A stretch of 27,345 bases of DNA from Gyrodactylus bullatarudis (GCA_012064415.1 SSNU01003089.1:1-27345); one strand, 5' to 3'. Shown: positions 1-11,385, counted from the stretch's first letter. Notes: generated by a model from the sequence alone, not told the origin. Program-made: numbers and translations.

Positions 1-180
1 TTGGTCGCTGTATTACAGCCATCAACAGCAGCAGGCATCAAGACGTTCAACCTACGCTGCCGGGGCATAGTCTCGCAGCAGAACAGTCGCCTAGCTGAGC
101 CCAACAACTTGCTAGTCCTTTCAATTGAACGACGCTTGTTCGCAGCAGGCATTAACATGTCTAATTCATGCTTCAGCTGA
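1..180 (+). CDS. Partial 3' end of an unidentified gene (left edge)
   Basis: The first ~170 bases are clearly richer in G+C than the following sequence, which turns AT-rich at once; here that marks coding DNA. The frame starting at base 1 stays open to a TGA at 178-180 (59 codons), so the stop coincides with the composition drop. It contains a repeated Ala-Ala-Gly-Ile motif. The frame starting at base 2 stops at 68-70 and would give a tail with Trp-x-x-Tyr-Tyr and a Gln run, somewhat like the C-terminus of FUBP/KSRP-type RNA-binding proteins. I cannot choose firmly between the two frames. The start lies outside the window. Confidence 0.35.
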   Translation: MVAVLQPSTAAGIKTFNLRCRGIVSQQNSRLAEPNNLLVLSIERRLFAAGINMSNSCFS

Positions 181-477
181 TACATTCCTGTTGTTTATGT
201 TTTTCTCGCTCAGAGTTATTCGCTAATATCTATTGCTATTATTATGAACTTCAATTCCATGTTCTTCTTTTTAATCTCCTGTCTCATGCATTGTTTCTTT
301 CTTAATCTAGTTTATTTCATCCAACACTCTATTAAATTTTTTCATTTCTCAACTCTAATTCCTTTCACTCTTAAATCAACTAGTATTTAAAATCCTTTTT
401 CATGATAAATTTTATTCGAAATGAAATCAGACTATTTTATTAATAAATCTTCAGGTCTACTAGGTAGATTTAACCTC

Positions 478-1560
478 TTAAAATTTGAGACCATTTTGCA
501 CCTCGGCCAATTTGTTTGCGCTATCATTGAGTTTTTCGATTTCTTCCTCGTTCAACTCCTGCTGTATTATGTGAGTAATTCCGGATGATGTCACTAGACA
601 AGGTACACTGATAAAGACATCCTTGTCTATACCATGAATTCCCTTCACAAATGTGCTCAGAGGATAAACTCCATGACTATTGCTGAGTATTGCCTTTACT
701 AAATGCGAGCTTGCTAGCCCAATAGCCCAACTGGTATATCCTTTAAGCTTAATAATGTCATAAGCACTGCTGATGACTTCTTTATGAATGTTTGCAAACT
801 GGTCAGGATCATCTATCTGGCCAATTTTAGGATAATGCGTTGATAGTTTAACACCAGCGACATTCACACAGCTCCAAACTGGTACACTGCTATCACCATG
901 TTCTCCTATTATGTAGCCATGGACACTCTTTGAACTTACATTCAATTTTTGTCCGAGAAGATAACGGAAACGAGCTGAGTCCAACATACATCCAGTACCG
1001 ATGATACGATGTTTAGGCAAACCGCTTATTTTCCATGTTACATAAGACATAAGATCCACCGGATTGGAAACGACCACTATCAAACAGTTGGGACTATGCT
1101 GGACAAGTTGCGGAACAATTTCTGCAGAAAAAAATTTCAAAAATTGATTCATGGCCTTTATTGATTTGAACGTACTCTTGAATATATCAACATTCCTCTG
1201 GACAAGGTTGAGTCTAGATTCTCCTTCTTGCTGTCGGACTCCAGCAGTAATGACAACAATATCAGAATTAGCACTAAGGGCATAATCTATACAAGTAAAA
1301 TAAGATGGATTAAACTCACCAGTTCCTCCAGAAATTTTAGTATGATGAATAAATTGTTCTCCGTGTTGCATATCCATTACTTCACCCTTGATTTTATCAG
1401 CAATAACATCAATAAGACAAATATTGTTTGCAACATTTTCAATCATCATGGCATAAGCTGAAGCCATACCAACAGCTCCAGTACCAACAACGGTTACTTT
1501 TTTACCAGCTTTCTCCTTGACATCATCTGGAGTGATTTTAATGAATAGCTTTCCAGACAT
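478..1560 (-). CDS. L-lactate dehydrogenase, with two in-frame introns
   Basis: Cytosolic NAD-dependent enzyme interconverting pyruvate and lactate in glycolysis. Visible motifs are the Rossmann loop VGTGAVGM (residues 25-32 of the unspliced frame), the cofactor-binding Asp in LIDVIADK, the substrate loop GVRQQEGESR with the Gln that separates LDH from malate dehydrogenase, LDSARFRY, and the catalytic His in GEHGDSSVPVW. The genomic frame is open for 360 codons but contains two stretches absent from LDHs: 33 bp at 1287-1319 and 54 bp at 1122-1175. Both have GT-AG ends (GTGAGT...ATAG; GTACGT...TTTTCTGCAG), and removing them restores family spacing (DYALSANSDIV; VDIFKKIVP) and gives 331 residues, against about 332 usual. 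Exons: 1320-1560, 1176-1286, 478-1121. An AATAAA signal (minus) lies at 436-441. Confidence 0.95.
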   Translation of the reverse strand: MSGKLFIKITPDDVKEKAGKKVTVVGTGAVGMASAYAMMIENVANNICLIDVIADKIKGEVMDMQHGEQFIHHTKISGGTGEFNPSYFTCIDYALSANSDIVVITAGVRQQEGESRLNLVQRNVDIFKSTFKSIKAMNQFLKFFSAEIVPQLVQHSPNCLIVVVSNPVDLMSYVTWKISGLPKHRIIGTGCMLDSARFRYLLGQKLNVSSKSVHGYIIGEHGDSSVPVWSCVNVAGVKLSTHYPKIGQIDDPDQFANIHKEVISSAYDIIKLKGYTSWAIGLASSHLVKAILSNSHGVYPLSTFVKGIHGIDKDVFISVPCLVTSSGITHIIQQELNEEEIEKLNDSANKLAEVQNGLKF

Positions 1561-4466
1561 TTTCCAAAGTTGAGTACGTGACGTTTAATTTAGAACAATA
1601 TTGAAACTATACTATTTTAAATGATTCAAACAAAAAACTTGCCTTATTTGAATTTGTTTATTTAATTTAATCATATTGAATTTAATTTAAATTAAATCAT
1701 TGAATTAAATCATTACAATATCTTGTTTTTATCGTAACTACTTATTAGTAATTATATGTTTAATGTACAAAATGTATAATCAAAAGAAGATTTTTAAAAA
1801 TCACCTTTTAAATTTAAAGTTTTAACGTGGTTGTAGATTATGCAATAGCCCTAATTACAGAAAATGATTGCTTATATTGATGACCCAAGTATTTTTGGTG
1901 ATGCAGTTGAAATGGTAAGAGAAATGAACATTGATCATTGAGTACATCGAAAGGGTTTTATCGAAATTTTTATTATAACAAAATTTGTACCCCTTAACAC
2001 ATTAATACGAGACTTTCTTTAAACTTGAATGTATTTTAAACTAATCTGATTGCAAACTCAAAATCAGTTATTACTTCCTAATCTTATTCTCAGAAAACTT
2101 TTCCAATTGCTCATGATTGGTTTGAGTCATGCATGTTTTTCTAAAAGTTAAAACTAATTTCTATCTGATTGACATTTTCTCCGTCTCATCATCAACTGAT
2201 TGCATTTGGAATTGCATCTGAGATCACTACACATTCTGGTAGTCAATATACACAATGTATGTTTAGTGTAACTTGTAAATTTTCCAGACATACAAATTTT
2301 GCAATTTAAGTAACTAATCGATAGGGTGTACATAAGAAAAGAGAGAATCTAATGGGTTTGTTTACTTTTCTCCATTAAAATTGAATAATCTTAATTATGA
2401 CTTTGGCTTTTGTGTGGTATTAGAACTAACTCCGTGTTCGTTCTCATGCTGAAGCAGATTCCAGATTGAAAAGTGAAAAAATGCGGTTAAATAAGACATA
2501 TAAATTATTCAAAAAGAGGTCAAGGTATCCTTTCACTTAAATTGAGATCAGATCTCTCTTGTTTATTGGATTCTGTTCATTTAGTTTTGATTTCAGAGAA
2601 TAAATTTTCGTAAAAGAGTAAATGCATATTGGAAATCATAGAAGAATTTCAATGCAAGATAATCACCCAATCAGTACAAAAGAGTTCTAGGAATTGCGTC
2701 TGTCATCAAAAGTTGAGAGTTTTTCGGGTCTGTTATGATATTCACACTTGCATTGATAAAAGTTTATGTTTTACATTCAAAGTTCTATTGGAAAAGTTGG
2801 AGAGAAAATTAGGCTCAAGGTGTCGGTAAACAAATTCATTCTCCTATGGATCAGGGAGGTGCACTATTAATTTACAAAGTTTTTCAAGAAATTAAATTTT
2901 TTTTCCTGTACCCAAGTTCTGAATCACAACTTTGGAGCCAGAAATGATTTCGCTTAACTTTTTTTAATTATTAATAAACAGTAGGGTAAGACAACAAAAT
3001 TTCTAACTTCGAGTTCATGCGTTCATTCGATAGAAAATAAAAGAAGAAGAAAAAATTACTATATGTTTTTAATTTTATTAATTTTATAGATATGCATAAT
3101 TTCAATTGAACATGTTAAATTTTCAAATGAATTTTACTACGAGACCTGATAAATTTTGAATTATTGGACGTACTAAGATCTTTTTAAATCAGATTCCACC
3201 TCGAATTAATAATAAATATATTCTGAATAGACCCTGAAGAAATCTGGCTAATTTGTGATTAAAATCGATTTTAGGGAAAATGGCATATCAGAACATCAAA
3301 AATTTTTAATTTAATTTTCGAAAATGGCGATTACGGAAAAAAAGAATCTATTAGACGCATCAAATAGAAAAGTGTATTTCTCTAATAAACAGTATCAAAT
3401 TTAGATCACATGAGATAAAATCTAACCTTATGCTTTACAAATTTTAAATTACAATATTCATTGAATAAACAAATTGTGTAAAATATTAAAAATAAATAAA
3501 GCTTAAATAGCTTATTTTTCCCTTGAATACATAATACAATAAATCTGATGGGTAAAAAATTAAGAATAGGCTTTCATATTATTCTTGATACAATAAATTA
3601 AATATTGAATTTTACCTTGAATAAAAAAGAGACAAGGCACATTTTATTATGTGAAAAAAATATCAAATTTTCATCATTTATAATTATTATTTTTATATAA
3701 TAGAATAACATGATGATGATGATAAAACAGCACTAGTATAATTAATAATTTTTCTATTAATAAACAGTCACACAACGCACAGTGGCATCATCATATGTGC
3801 CAATCGAAATTCCAATCTCTCGAGAATGAAAAAATATATATCCTTAGTCAAAAATATCGATGTTAAACGTTTATATCACAGTGCAGATTTCAAACATACC
3901 ATTCTGCATGTTTACTTAATTTTTGTATATTTACTTTTACTTTTCCAATACATACACATCCACGTATCGAGAAAGAAAACAGTTTCGGATCACCCTTGAT
4001 TATTTCTTAAATCGATTCTCTTTACTACTACAATCCATTGACAAAAACCATTCTATGAAGTAATAGTAAATTCTGTCATGAATGAAATTCAGAATTGTAG
4101 TGTTGGGAAATTTTGAATATATTTATTCAATGAAAGTAAATTTTATGTCCTCTATAGATATGATTACAGCCTGTAATTTACAGGGTTGATTATTTTCTAA
4201 AATTAATTGTTACAATCACGATATAATATCAAGTATCTAAGTGATTTCTTAGCTTTTTCCAGACAGGATAGAATAGAAAAGTTGATCATTTACTTGAGAT
4301 CCTTTGGAGGGCTTTTTAAATGAAGGGAAGAGGGGAGGACTGATGTAATTTGAATTGATGACAAATTAAAATGATAGTCCCAACAAGACTGTCTTATTGG
4401 CTCTTTGTTATGCTCAAGAATTGAATCCAATAATCTAATATTCAGTAGAATTGTAAGAAGAACTGG
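1561..4466. other. AT-rich intergenic region, no gene recognised
   Basis: About 2.9 kb between LDH and the small HSP. It is AT-rich, with an AT palindromic stretch near 1655-1715 and a short ATG/ATC microsatellite near 3710-3723. A 66-codon open frame at 2629-2829 (+) lacks a convincing start, splice signals or a recognisable motif. I see no RNA gene. Confidence 0.6.
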
Positions 4467-5681
4467 TTATGATGATCGGGCTGTTATGTAGAGAACTCCA
4501 TCTTCAAGCTTTGCCTGAATATTTTCACTAGTTACATGTGGTGGTATATCGTATTCCTTGGAGAATTCTCGGAATGAAGTTTTGTTTGGTAATTTTTCCT
4601 CGTGTCTCGCATTAATGTAGACGCGTTGATTTAACGTTTTCACCTGAATCTCCTCTGGTAGATAATCATAGCCGATGGGAACTTCAATGTTGAACTCTTC
4701 AAAGCGTTGTATTCCCATGGAATCAATGACTGGATTGTGCAAAACTTTATGATCTGAATTTGTTTGAGTTGACGTCGGACAAAATGGTCTGTTCATACTC
4801 GGCTGATATTTGGTACTGTTTGATGCATTTTCAAATGAAAATTTATCCGTTTGTCTTATTGGAATAGAATTATTCATAGCATTTGTTAGACTGGGCGGCT
4901 CCAATGGACACTCCACAACTAAAACATGATCCGCAGTCAAAGTGGCTGATATCTGATCTTCGATGATGCCTTTTGGAAGGTCTATAGTCTTGTTGAATTC
5001 ACTAAAGTGAACATTTGGCCCATTCTGGATTTCTGTCCGCCCTGTTACTGTGAGTTGGTTAAATTTTGTTGTTATGCCAACATCGTTTGGCTTTATTCCC
5101 TGGGGTATGTTGAATCTAGCGACAAATCGGACAATGTCATCCTTTTGACTGCGCTCGTAGGCAGTTGTGAAGGGATTCCCATCCATACCCGAACTAGAAT
5201 TATTATAGGAGTAGCTATAGATAGAATTTGGTTGCATGCCACTATGGTGATAGGCAGACTCCATGGGATTCGGCTTCATGAAAAAGTCATCTCGCATTCT
5301 CTGGGAATTCTCGTGCCATTGGCGTCTTCTATCGTCAAATCGTTGTTTAACATTATCGAACCAGATTTCATCTTGCTTTGTAGCGGTATCGTGAAACATT
5401 TTTTGGTAACTTGATGCTTTCTCCTCAGTAATTCGCTTCTTCTGGTAGTGATTATTATTATTGTTATTGTTGCTAGTGGGGTTATCTACTGTCTGAACAA
5501 CGATTTCTTCTTGGTTTTTGTCTTCACCTTCTGAGTGAAACTTGATTGGATCGTCAGGTTTAGGTTTAAGAATATCCTTCTCTTGTGATTGGTTAATGTG
5601 TGTAGTCGAATTATTGGTTGTCATTCCACCATTTCCAGCTACCTGGACAGGCACCAAAATTTCTGAACGATAAATGCTCAT
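4467..5681 (-). CDS. Small heat-shock protein with two alpha-crystallin domains (p40-like)
   Basis: ATP-independent chaperone that holds unfolding proteins. The 404-residue intronless frame begins MSIYRSEIL. It has a hydrophilic N-terminal part with a seven-Asn run (71-77) and a charged Trp-containing segment (about 105-135). A first alpha-crystallin domain spans roughly 181-260 (VARFNIPQGIKPNDV, LTVTGR, FSEFNKTIDLP), followed by a polar linker, and a second spans about 324-404 (FNIEVPIGYDYLPEEI, REFSKEYDIPPHV, LEDGVLYITA). The protein ends immediately after domain two, with no C-terminal IXI tail seen. Two alpha-crystallin domains in one chain is the layout of the schistosome and tapeworm p40 family and is the best lineage clue here. 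A candidate heat-shock element lies upstream at 5973-5987. Confidence 0.93.
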   Translation of the reverse strand: MSIYRSEILVPVQVAGNGGMTTNNSTTHINQSQEKDILKPKPDDPIKFHSEGEDKNQEEIVVQTVDNPTSNNNNNNNHYQKKRITEEKASSYQKMFHDTATKQDEIWFDNVKQRFDDRRRQWHENSQRMRDDFFMKPNPMESAYHHSGMQPNSIYSYSYNNSSSGMDGNPFTTAYERSQKDDIVRFVARFNIPQGIKPNDVGITTKFNQLTVTGRTEIQNGPNVHFSEFNKTIDLPKGIIEDQISATLTADHVLVVECPLEPPSLTNAMNNSIPIRQTDKFSFENASNSTKYQPSMNRPFCPTSTQTNSDHKVLHNPVIDSMGIQRFEEFNIEVPIGYDYLPEEIQVKTLNQRVYINARHEEKLPNKTSFREFSKEYDIPPHVTSENIQAKLEDGVLYITARSS

Positions 5682-6481
5682 CTTTATCCCAGAGACTCGG
5701 GTTCCTTTTCACTCTGAATGCAGATAATTCAAAATGATTTTTCTTTGATTGAAATTAAAATATCTTTGGTTATGTTAATTATTTTACTTTCTCTCAACTC
5801 GAGATTAATCAGATTCGAGTTTGATAGCCAAAACTGATACAGAGAATAAGACTGCTTAACTTTGTGATGAAACAAAATACACACGCGATGAGAAGTAGTT
5901 GATGAGATATGCAAATTTGATAGAAACAGATTGATTGTAGTCCACTAGAGAGAATATGGTTAACTGATAAGGCTTCTCGAAAATTTGTGTATTAATAAAT
6001 ATACAGAGATGAAAATATATAAAGTTGAAGAGAGTTGTATTGAACGTTAATATCAAAACTCTCTTCTGGTATACCAGTGTTACCATAACTGTGAAAGTCT
6101 CAAGAGTATGAAAAGTAGATTTTGAATCAAAATCATTTTGATCGAAAAATGCATCAAAATGAAGAGAACGCGTTGAAGAAAAATCAATCTGAATAAAATA
6201 GAATGCAGTATGCCAATTTACTACTTGACTGATTAAAAAATATTCAATAATATTCATATTGAACTAATTTTGCCCCGGTAAAATATCGAATATTAAAAAC
6301 GTTTTATAAATATTTTTCATATTGAAAAACAATCAAACATGAGCTGCAAATCTTTAATAGCAATCTATGAAAAAAGAAATTTTAATCCAACTATTTTCCA
6401 ATATTTAAGATGAAAAAACTTGTTTAAGTTATTGCTGTATTATACAGATTAGTGCGCATTTTAAATCAAACTTTTCAAATA
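5682..6481. other. Shared upstream region of small HSP and H2A.Z
   Basis: 800 bp between two divergently transcribed genes, so it should hold both promoters. A 133-codon ATG-initiated frame lies on the minus strand at 5856-6257, but it is Phe/Ile/Tyr-rich as expected from a T-rich strand and shows no motif, so I do not call it a gene. A candidate heat-shock element is listed separately. Confidence 0.5.
5973..5987. promoter_or_regulatory. Candidate heat-shock element
   Basis: The 15 bases fit three alternating 5-bp units nTTCn-nGAAn-nTTCn: cTTCt, cGAAa, aTTTg. The third unit has one mismatch. It lies about 290 bp upstream of the small HSP start codon, a sensible place for HSF binding. No clear TATA box sits between it and the gene, so this is a weak call. 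Confidence 0.3.
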
Positions 6482-6877
6482 ATGGCAGGAGGTAAAGCAG
6501 GTAAAGATTCTGGAAAATCCAAGAACAAGGCTATCTCGAGATCACACAGAGCTGGTCTTCAGTTCCCAGTCGGTCGTATTCATAGACATCTCAAGTCCCG
6601 CACTACAAGCCATGGCCGTGTTGGCGCAACCGCTGCAGTTTATAGCGCTGCTATTCTTGAATATTTAACAGCTGAAGTATTGGAATTAGCAGGTAATGCA
6701 TCAAGAGATTTGAAAGTCAAACGTATCACTCCAAGGCATCTTCAGCTCGCCATCAGAGGTGACGAAGAATTAGATACTCTGATTAAAGCAACCATTGCTG
6801 GTGGTGGTGTTATACCCCACATTCACAAATCTCTCATTGGCAAGAAGATCCTCCCTCCAAAGCCCTTGAATGCTTAA
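6482..6877 (+). CDS. Histone H2A variant H2A.Z
   Basis: Replacement histone that forms variant nucleosomes with H2B, typically at promoters. The start is the ATG at 6482 ([12 protein letters not shown], the H2A.Z N-terminus); the open frame extends upstream only through non-ATG codons. The histone fold is intact: [55 protein letters not shown]. The extended acidic patch [17 protein letters not shown] and the docking segment [11 protein letters not shown] distinguish H2A.Z from canonical H2A. At 131 residues it is slightly longer than the usual 128. The tail after IGKK (ILPPKPLNA) differs from the vertebrate GQQKTV ending. No intron is seen. Confidence 0.97.
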   Translation: MAGGKAGKDSGKSKNKAISRSHRAGLQFPVGRIHRHLKSRTTSHGRVGATAAVYSAAILEYLTAEVLELAGNASRDLKVKRITPRHLQLAIRGDEELDTLIKATIAGGGVIPHIHKSLIGKKILPPKPLNA

Positions 6878-7365
6878 TCTACTGTGCTCTTTATATCTAT
6901 TTGTCAATGAAAATCATTATTGTATTGCTAATATGTGTAATCAAAAAACAAGTTTGTCTGAATTATAGTGAAAATAAGAATTGTTATCAAATTGTACTAT
7001 TAAAATAATTGTTGTAAATTAAACATTTTATTAATCTAATTTCAATGTGTACATAAGACATGATGTTTTCAAGAAATAGAGCATTTTTCTTTAATGTTGA
7101 CGCTCTCTCGGACCAATTTTGAGAATTTCCTATGTATTTCCACTGACGTGTCATTGTAGATAGTTGTGATATCAAATCTCTTCGGAGGTATATTCATTCT
7201 GTTAAACATTTCGAAATTTTGCTATTGTCCAATTCCTTGTTGCTATTGGAGACTTGATGATTGAAATGAAAATGTGTAACATGTCTAAATTAATGGTTAA
7301 AATCAGAATAATTTATGAAAAACAGAAAAGTCGATTTTAATAAATAAAAATAAATAAAGTAAAAT
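6878..7365. other. Short intergenic region between convergent genes
   Basis: 488 bp between the 3' ends of H2A.Z and the penta-EF-hand gene. Several AATAAA hexamers on the plus strand cluster at about 7338-7356 and could serve H2A.Z, though they are distant from its stop. No other gene is recognised. Confidence 0.5.
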
Positions 7366-7872
7366 TCAAGGAATGGCAGATAGAGCTGCGCGAATAAATT
7401 GGTCGTAGGTCATATTAGCACGTCCTTGACCGGTAACATCCAGTGGTTGGAAGGATTTTGTCAAAATTTGTATTGTACTACATGCTCTTATGAAATCATC
7501 AAACTCAATTGTTCCTGTGTTATTCTTGTCAAATTTACGGCACATATTATCAACTAAATCATCAGGCAACCGATAGCCAAATGTAACAAGAGCATGACGA
7601 AACTCTCCATAATCAATGGATTTGCTGCCATTTCGATCAAAACTTTGGAAAGTATTTCTCCATTGATTAACGAAATCAAAGAGAGCACTAAATGCATCAA
7701 AGTCAATAGTCTTTGCATTTTGTCGATCAAACATAAGAATTAAGAGTTGGCAAGTTGAAAGATTAAATTGGGAACCAGTTCCATTTGAGAGTACTGATTG
7801 TAATTCATGAGCTGAGATGCGGCCACTGTTATCTTTGTCAACGGCTCTGAAAATTTCGTATTTATCGGCCAT
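7366..7872 (-). CDS. Penta-EF-hand calcium-binding protein (ALG-2/PDCD6-like)
   Basis: Calcium-regulated adaptor. Family members bind ALIX, Sec31 and ESCRT-linked partners at ER exit sites and damaged membranes. The single 168-residue frame covers five EF-hands as in PDCD6. EF1 has a canonical loop (DKDNSGRISAHE); EF2 is degenerate (DRQNAKTIDFDA); EF3 (DRNGSKSIDYGE) keeps most ligands but has Lys at loop position 6, where Gly is usual; EF4 (DKNNTGTIEFDD) has Asp at position 12; EF5 (DVTGQGRANMTY) is the non-binding dimerisation hand. The family phrases LSNGTGSQFN and FGYRLPDD match ALG-2 closely. The Pro/Gly-rich N-terminal tail of PDCD6 is nearly absent: the frame starts MADKYEIFRAVDKD. No introns. 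Confidence 0.93.
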   Translation of the reverse strand: MADKYEIFRAVDKDNSGRISAHELQSVLSNGTGSQFNLSTCQLLILMFDRQNAKTIDFDAFSALFDFVNQWRNTFQSFDRNGSKSIDYGEFRHALVTFGYRLPDDLVDNMCRKFDKNNTGTIEFDDFIRACSTIQILTKSFQPLDVTGQGRANMTYDQFIRAALSAIP

Positions 7873-8806
7873 TTTTATAACTTAAGGTAGTTGGAATTTA
7901 TATTTTTAGCAACTTAGAATAAATTTTTGAAATTGTATTCAAAAACGATCTGTTGAAACTATTCAAATTTGTGTTGTTGTTTTTTTGCAACTTGAGCTCT
8001 CTTTTAAATTTGAAGACTTCAAATTGAAGTTAAAATATTTAAATGAAAACCAATAACTCAAATTTCTCAGAGTCATTCAGGAGTCTCAGGAGCAGCAAAT
8101 AATAATGGCATTTTTATTAGACTATTTTAACCCATCTCTTATATATATCATAAATATTTATTAGAAAATAATAATTTCATAAAATTTAAGAGGAATACTC
8201 TATTCATGGTATTTATCGTGTCATTTAGACCTTGGATTCTAGAGAATCTTGTTGAATTGAACGATGGAAGCATAAAGGTTATTACTTATAGCTCACACTT
8301 TGAGCGTTTTTTATTTTTTTAAATCAACAAATTTCAAATACAATGAACCTCTTAATTCGTTTAATATCTTACTTAATATATCTTGGTTTCTATCTGTAAA
8401 CGTCAGTTGATGATGTAAATAAATATCCAATGGTTATCAAAGAAATTAGTCGCTAACGGAATCATCATTTGTCGTAAATACTAAATAATTGATGAACAAA
8501 ACTTAAACACGATACACACTTAATTGGGCATTTATATCTGCTATATATCTCCTGGACAAAAATCAATTCTTCTTTCTCAGAACAGTCAGAGGCTTAACCT
8601 GAATAATCCTGAGGAGTAGAGACGTTTTTAGGAATAAGAATAAACCATACAAGAATACAATAAAATATTATTATTACGAATGACAAACAAGGAACAAGTA
8701 ACAATTATTAAACAAAAATAATATTACACAAATCTTATGTATAAGTGGAGAAAAAACATGAAAATTGAGTCTGAAAAAAACAAGGAAAAAAAATAAATCA
8801 AAATAT
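7873..8806. other. AT-rich intergenic region, nothing recognised
   Basis: About 930 bp between the penta-EF-hand gene start and the PLK1 stop. No open frame with motifs, no RNA gene and no clear repeat. It must contain the penta-EF-hand promoter and the PLK1 3' UTR. Confidence 0.5.
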
Positions 8807-11385
8807 CTAAAGACTAATACATGTCAAAGGCTCGTCATCCTCGTTAACCTCGGAACGTTGGACAAGTTCACTGACCTCAGCGATCATATCACAGGAGATG
8901 GACAACCTTTCAATAATCTTTTTGGTGATACCATTCTTGGCCAACAGATTCATGTCATAGGTCTGAAAGGTTTGCTCTGAGTTAATCAATGTCAGAGATC
9001 CCATAATTGGACAAAGGATAAACTTTTCGTGATCATCGAAAAAGTTGATCTATATATGAAATGAGAAAGAAAAAGGGAATCACGAGGACATAAAAATAAA
9101 TAATTCATTGTAAGGAAGAATGTAAAGTCTAAATGGGACATTTCATCATTTGACATGACTACCAGTAGACTATGCAATCATATGAGAGAGATCAAAAAGT
9201 CAGACACAGAGAGAGAGAGGATAGAGAAAAAAAGGTAGACAGTAATTTTAATTGATTACAAAGGGAATCCACTAACTTTGAATTTCCATTACAAAAATGG
9301 ATGTAGCGGAGATAGGAGATTTAAATGAAAATTGGTTTACTCCAATTCTTGTTCGTGACCAGTTTAATATTTTTGTTTCATGAGAATCTTTTCGCATGAT
9401 GTCCCAAAAATCTCAATTTACTGCCGAAAAAAACTAAAAATTAAACTCTTGATGTGAATGAATTGTAGTAGAGTGAAAAATAATGAAATTAATAATCTCG
9501 AATATACACTTTACTACGACTCATTCAGAATGAAATTTGAAAATTCTGAAGAGGTATATAACTCACCTGGGCTGATCCATTACTGAGGAAGAGGAGAATC
9601 GCTTTACGAGATCTTTTCCAATACGCGAGATACGGTAGTCTGGTCATATGATCTGATTTTGTTGCAACATTTTCACCGGTCTAGAACGAAAACGGGATAA
9701 TTAAAGTATATGACCGGAAATAAATTAAAAATGAATTAGGAAAAATACAAAATTTTACACTAATCTTGACCATTTGCTTAAATCAATGGAAATTTTTCAA
9801 TGAATTTCACTACAAGAAACGATTCAATGAATTAATAAATGATGGCCAAGTTTTATTACGATAGTTTTTTACGTGACACAAGAGAGACAAGTAAAAGGTA
9901 GAGAAAATGTTTAAACAAGAATAACCAACTTTTTGTAACTTCTCCGTCATGTAGTGATTGTGATTTTGTAACAAAATGTATTTCTTTTTAAGCCATTCTG
10001 GTATATTGTCTGAGGTGAACAGACTCTCTACCGCATTTCTGTCAATGTATTGTAGATTTCGTTGATTTTTAGTCATGATCAGTCGTGTAAAGTCGTTGAA
10101 AAGGAGTCCACAAGAGGAATCCGATAGTTCGTAACCGAGACCGTAGCGATCAGAGTTATCAACCCATCGAGTTATCCAAAAGATGGGAGCCAATTCTGGC
10201 TTTAGACTCCTTCTCAACTGATCATAATGTGTAAAACTAGACCTTGACTTTAGTAAATGACTCAGCATAACTTTTAACTCGTTGAGCGAGCTCTTTATAA
10301 ACTTGAGTTGGTCATTTGGCATAATGATTCCCTTGCATTCACTAAACTCGTTGGTATTCGAATCAAATGAGAAATGTGAATCTTGATCAAAACGAGGCAT
10401 TGTCGTCAGACAACTAATCGGGAGAGTATGAGGCGTGAAGCCCAGAAAGAAAGAATCTTTGAGAATTTCAGGGATCTTTGGACGACTTTTTGGTTGATCT
10501 GCCAGTATCTTTCGAATTAAATTACAAACTGAGTCACTTATAAACGAAGGAAGGACATAGTTATTCTCAAGGATAGCAATACAAGTATCAGCTATCTCCT
10601 GAGTCTGAAAGGGAGATCGGCCCACTAACAGAGTGTACCTTCGGAGAAAGTAGAAATTAATTTTCAATCCAGGCAAAGAAGAACAAGAAAAACTCACATT
10701 ATACAGCCGATTGACCAGATGTCGACTTCGAAACTATGTCCTTCTTTACGTAGGACTTCAGGTGCAATGTAATTCGGTGTACCGCAAATCTTTTTCTTTT
10801 GATTCACATTATCATCAAAGGTGGCTATGCCAAAGTCTGCTATCTTCACAACCAACGACTCAGACAAGAGGAGATTGCCCAACTTCAAGTCACGATGGAT
10901 AATCTTTAGTGAGTGAAGGTATTCACAACCGGAGAGGATTTGTTTGGAAAAGTACCTAACCTCTGGCTCACTGATACGAATACGTCTACGCTGTAGTTCA
11001 AACAGCGACTAGAAGAGAATAAATTGTAAGGCATAAAAACGTACATTTCGAGCACAATATTCCAAGATCATGTAAAAGTTTTTCTTGTCTGAGAATTTAA
11101 AGATAAACTTGACAACATTTTCATGCTTCAGTTTTTGATGAATATCAATTTCTCTTTTTATTTTATCCAGCGAGTTTCTCTTTTTAAATCTTGACTTGGA
11201 GATAATTTTCATGGCAAAGGTTTCTCCAGAGTTTTTATCATTTATTTCCCAACATTCAGCGAAAGCTCCCTAAATAGGATAATTTAAGCAAAGTTTACCC
11301 TGCCGAGAAATGCTTTGCTGACCAAGTGTCTTCCCTTGGCAGTAAAAGACTGATGGGGAGCATAATTCTCCGACCCATAATTCAT
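8807..11385 (-). CDS. Polo-like kinase 1, six exons
   Basis: Mitotic Ser/Thr kinase (centrosome maturation, spindle, cytokinesis) with a C-terminal polo-box domain that docks phosphopeptides. I joined six exons with phase-matched GT-AG borders: 11299-11385, 11045-11269, 10698-11008, 9930-10638, 9567-9680, 8807-9049. Together they give 562 residues (human PLK1 has 603). Introns are 29, 36, 59, 249 and 517 bp; the fourth donor (GTTGGT) is weak. Kinase landmarks: [11 protein letters not shown], Lys50 in [13 protein letters not shown] (Asp144), DFGIAT (Asp162), [23 protein letters not shown]. Polo-box landmarks: Trp366 in [16 protein letters not shown], then [18 protein letters not shown], and the phosphate pincer His489/Lys491 in [12 protein letters not shown]. 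The T-loop residue equivalent to human Thr210 is Lys177. The start is the first ATG after an in-frame stop. Confidence 0.93.

Noticed and set aside
2629..2829. 66-codon plus-strand frame with several Cys
   Set aside because: Begins at a non-ATG codon; no TATA octamer, splice sites or Cys spacing like the cluster genes.
5856..6257. 133-codon ATG-initiated frame on the minus strand upstream of the small HSP
   Set aside because: Rich in Phe, Ile, Tyr and Thr as expected from a T-rich strand, with no domain, splice or homology signal. It occupies the expected promoter region.
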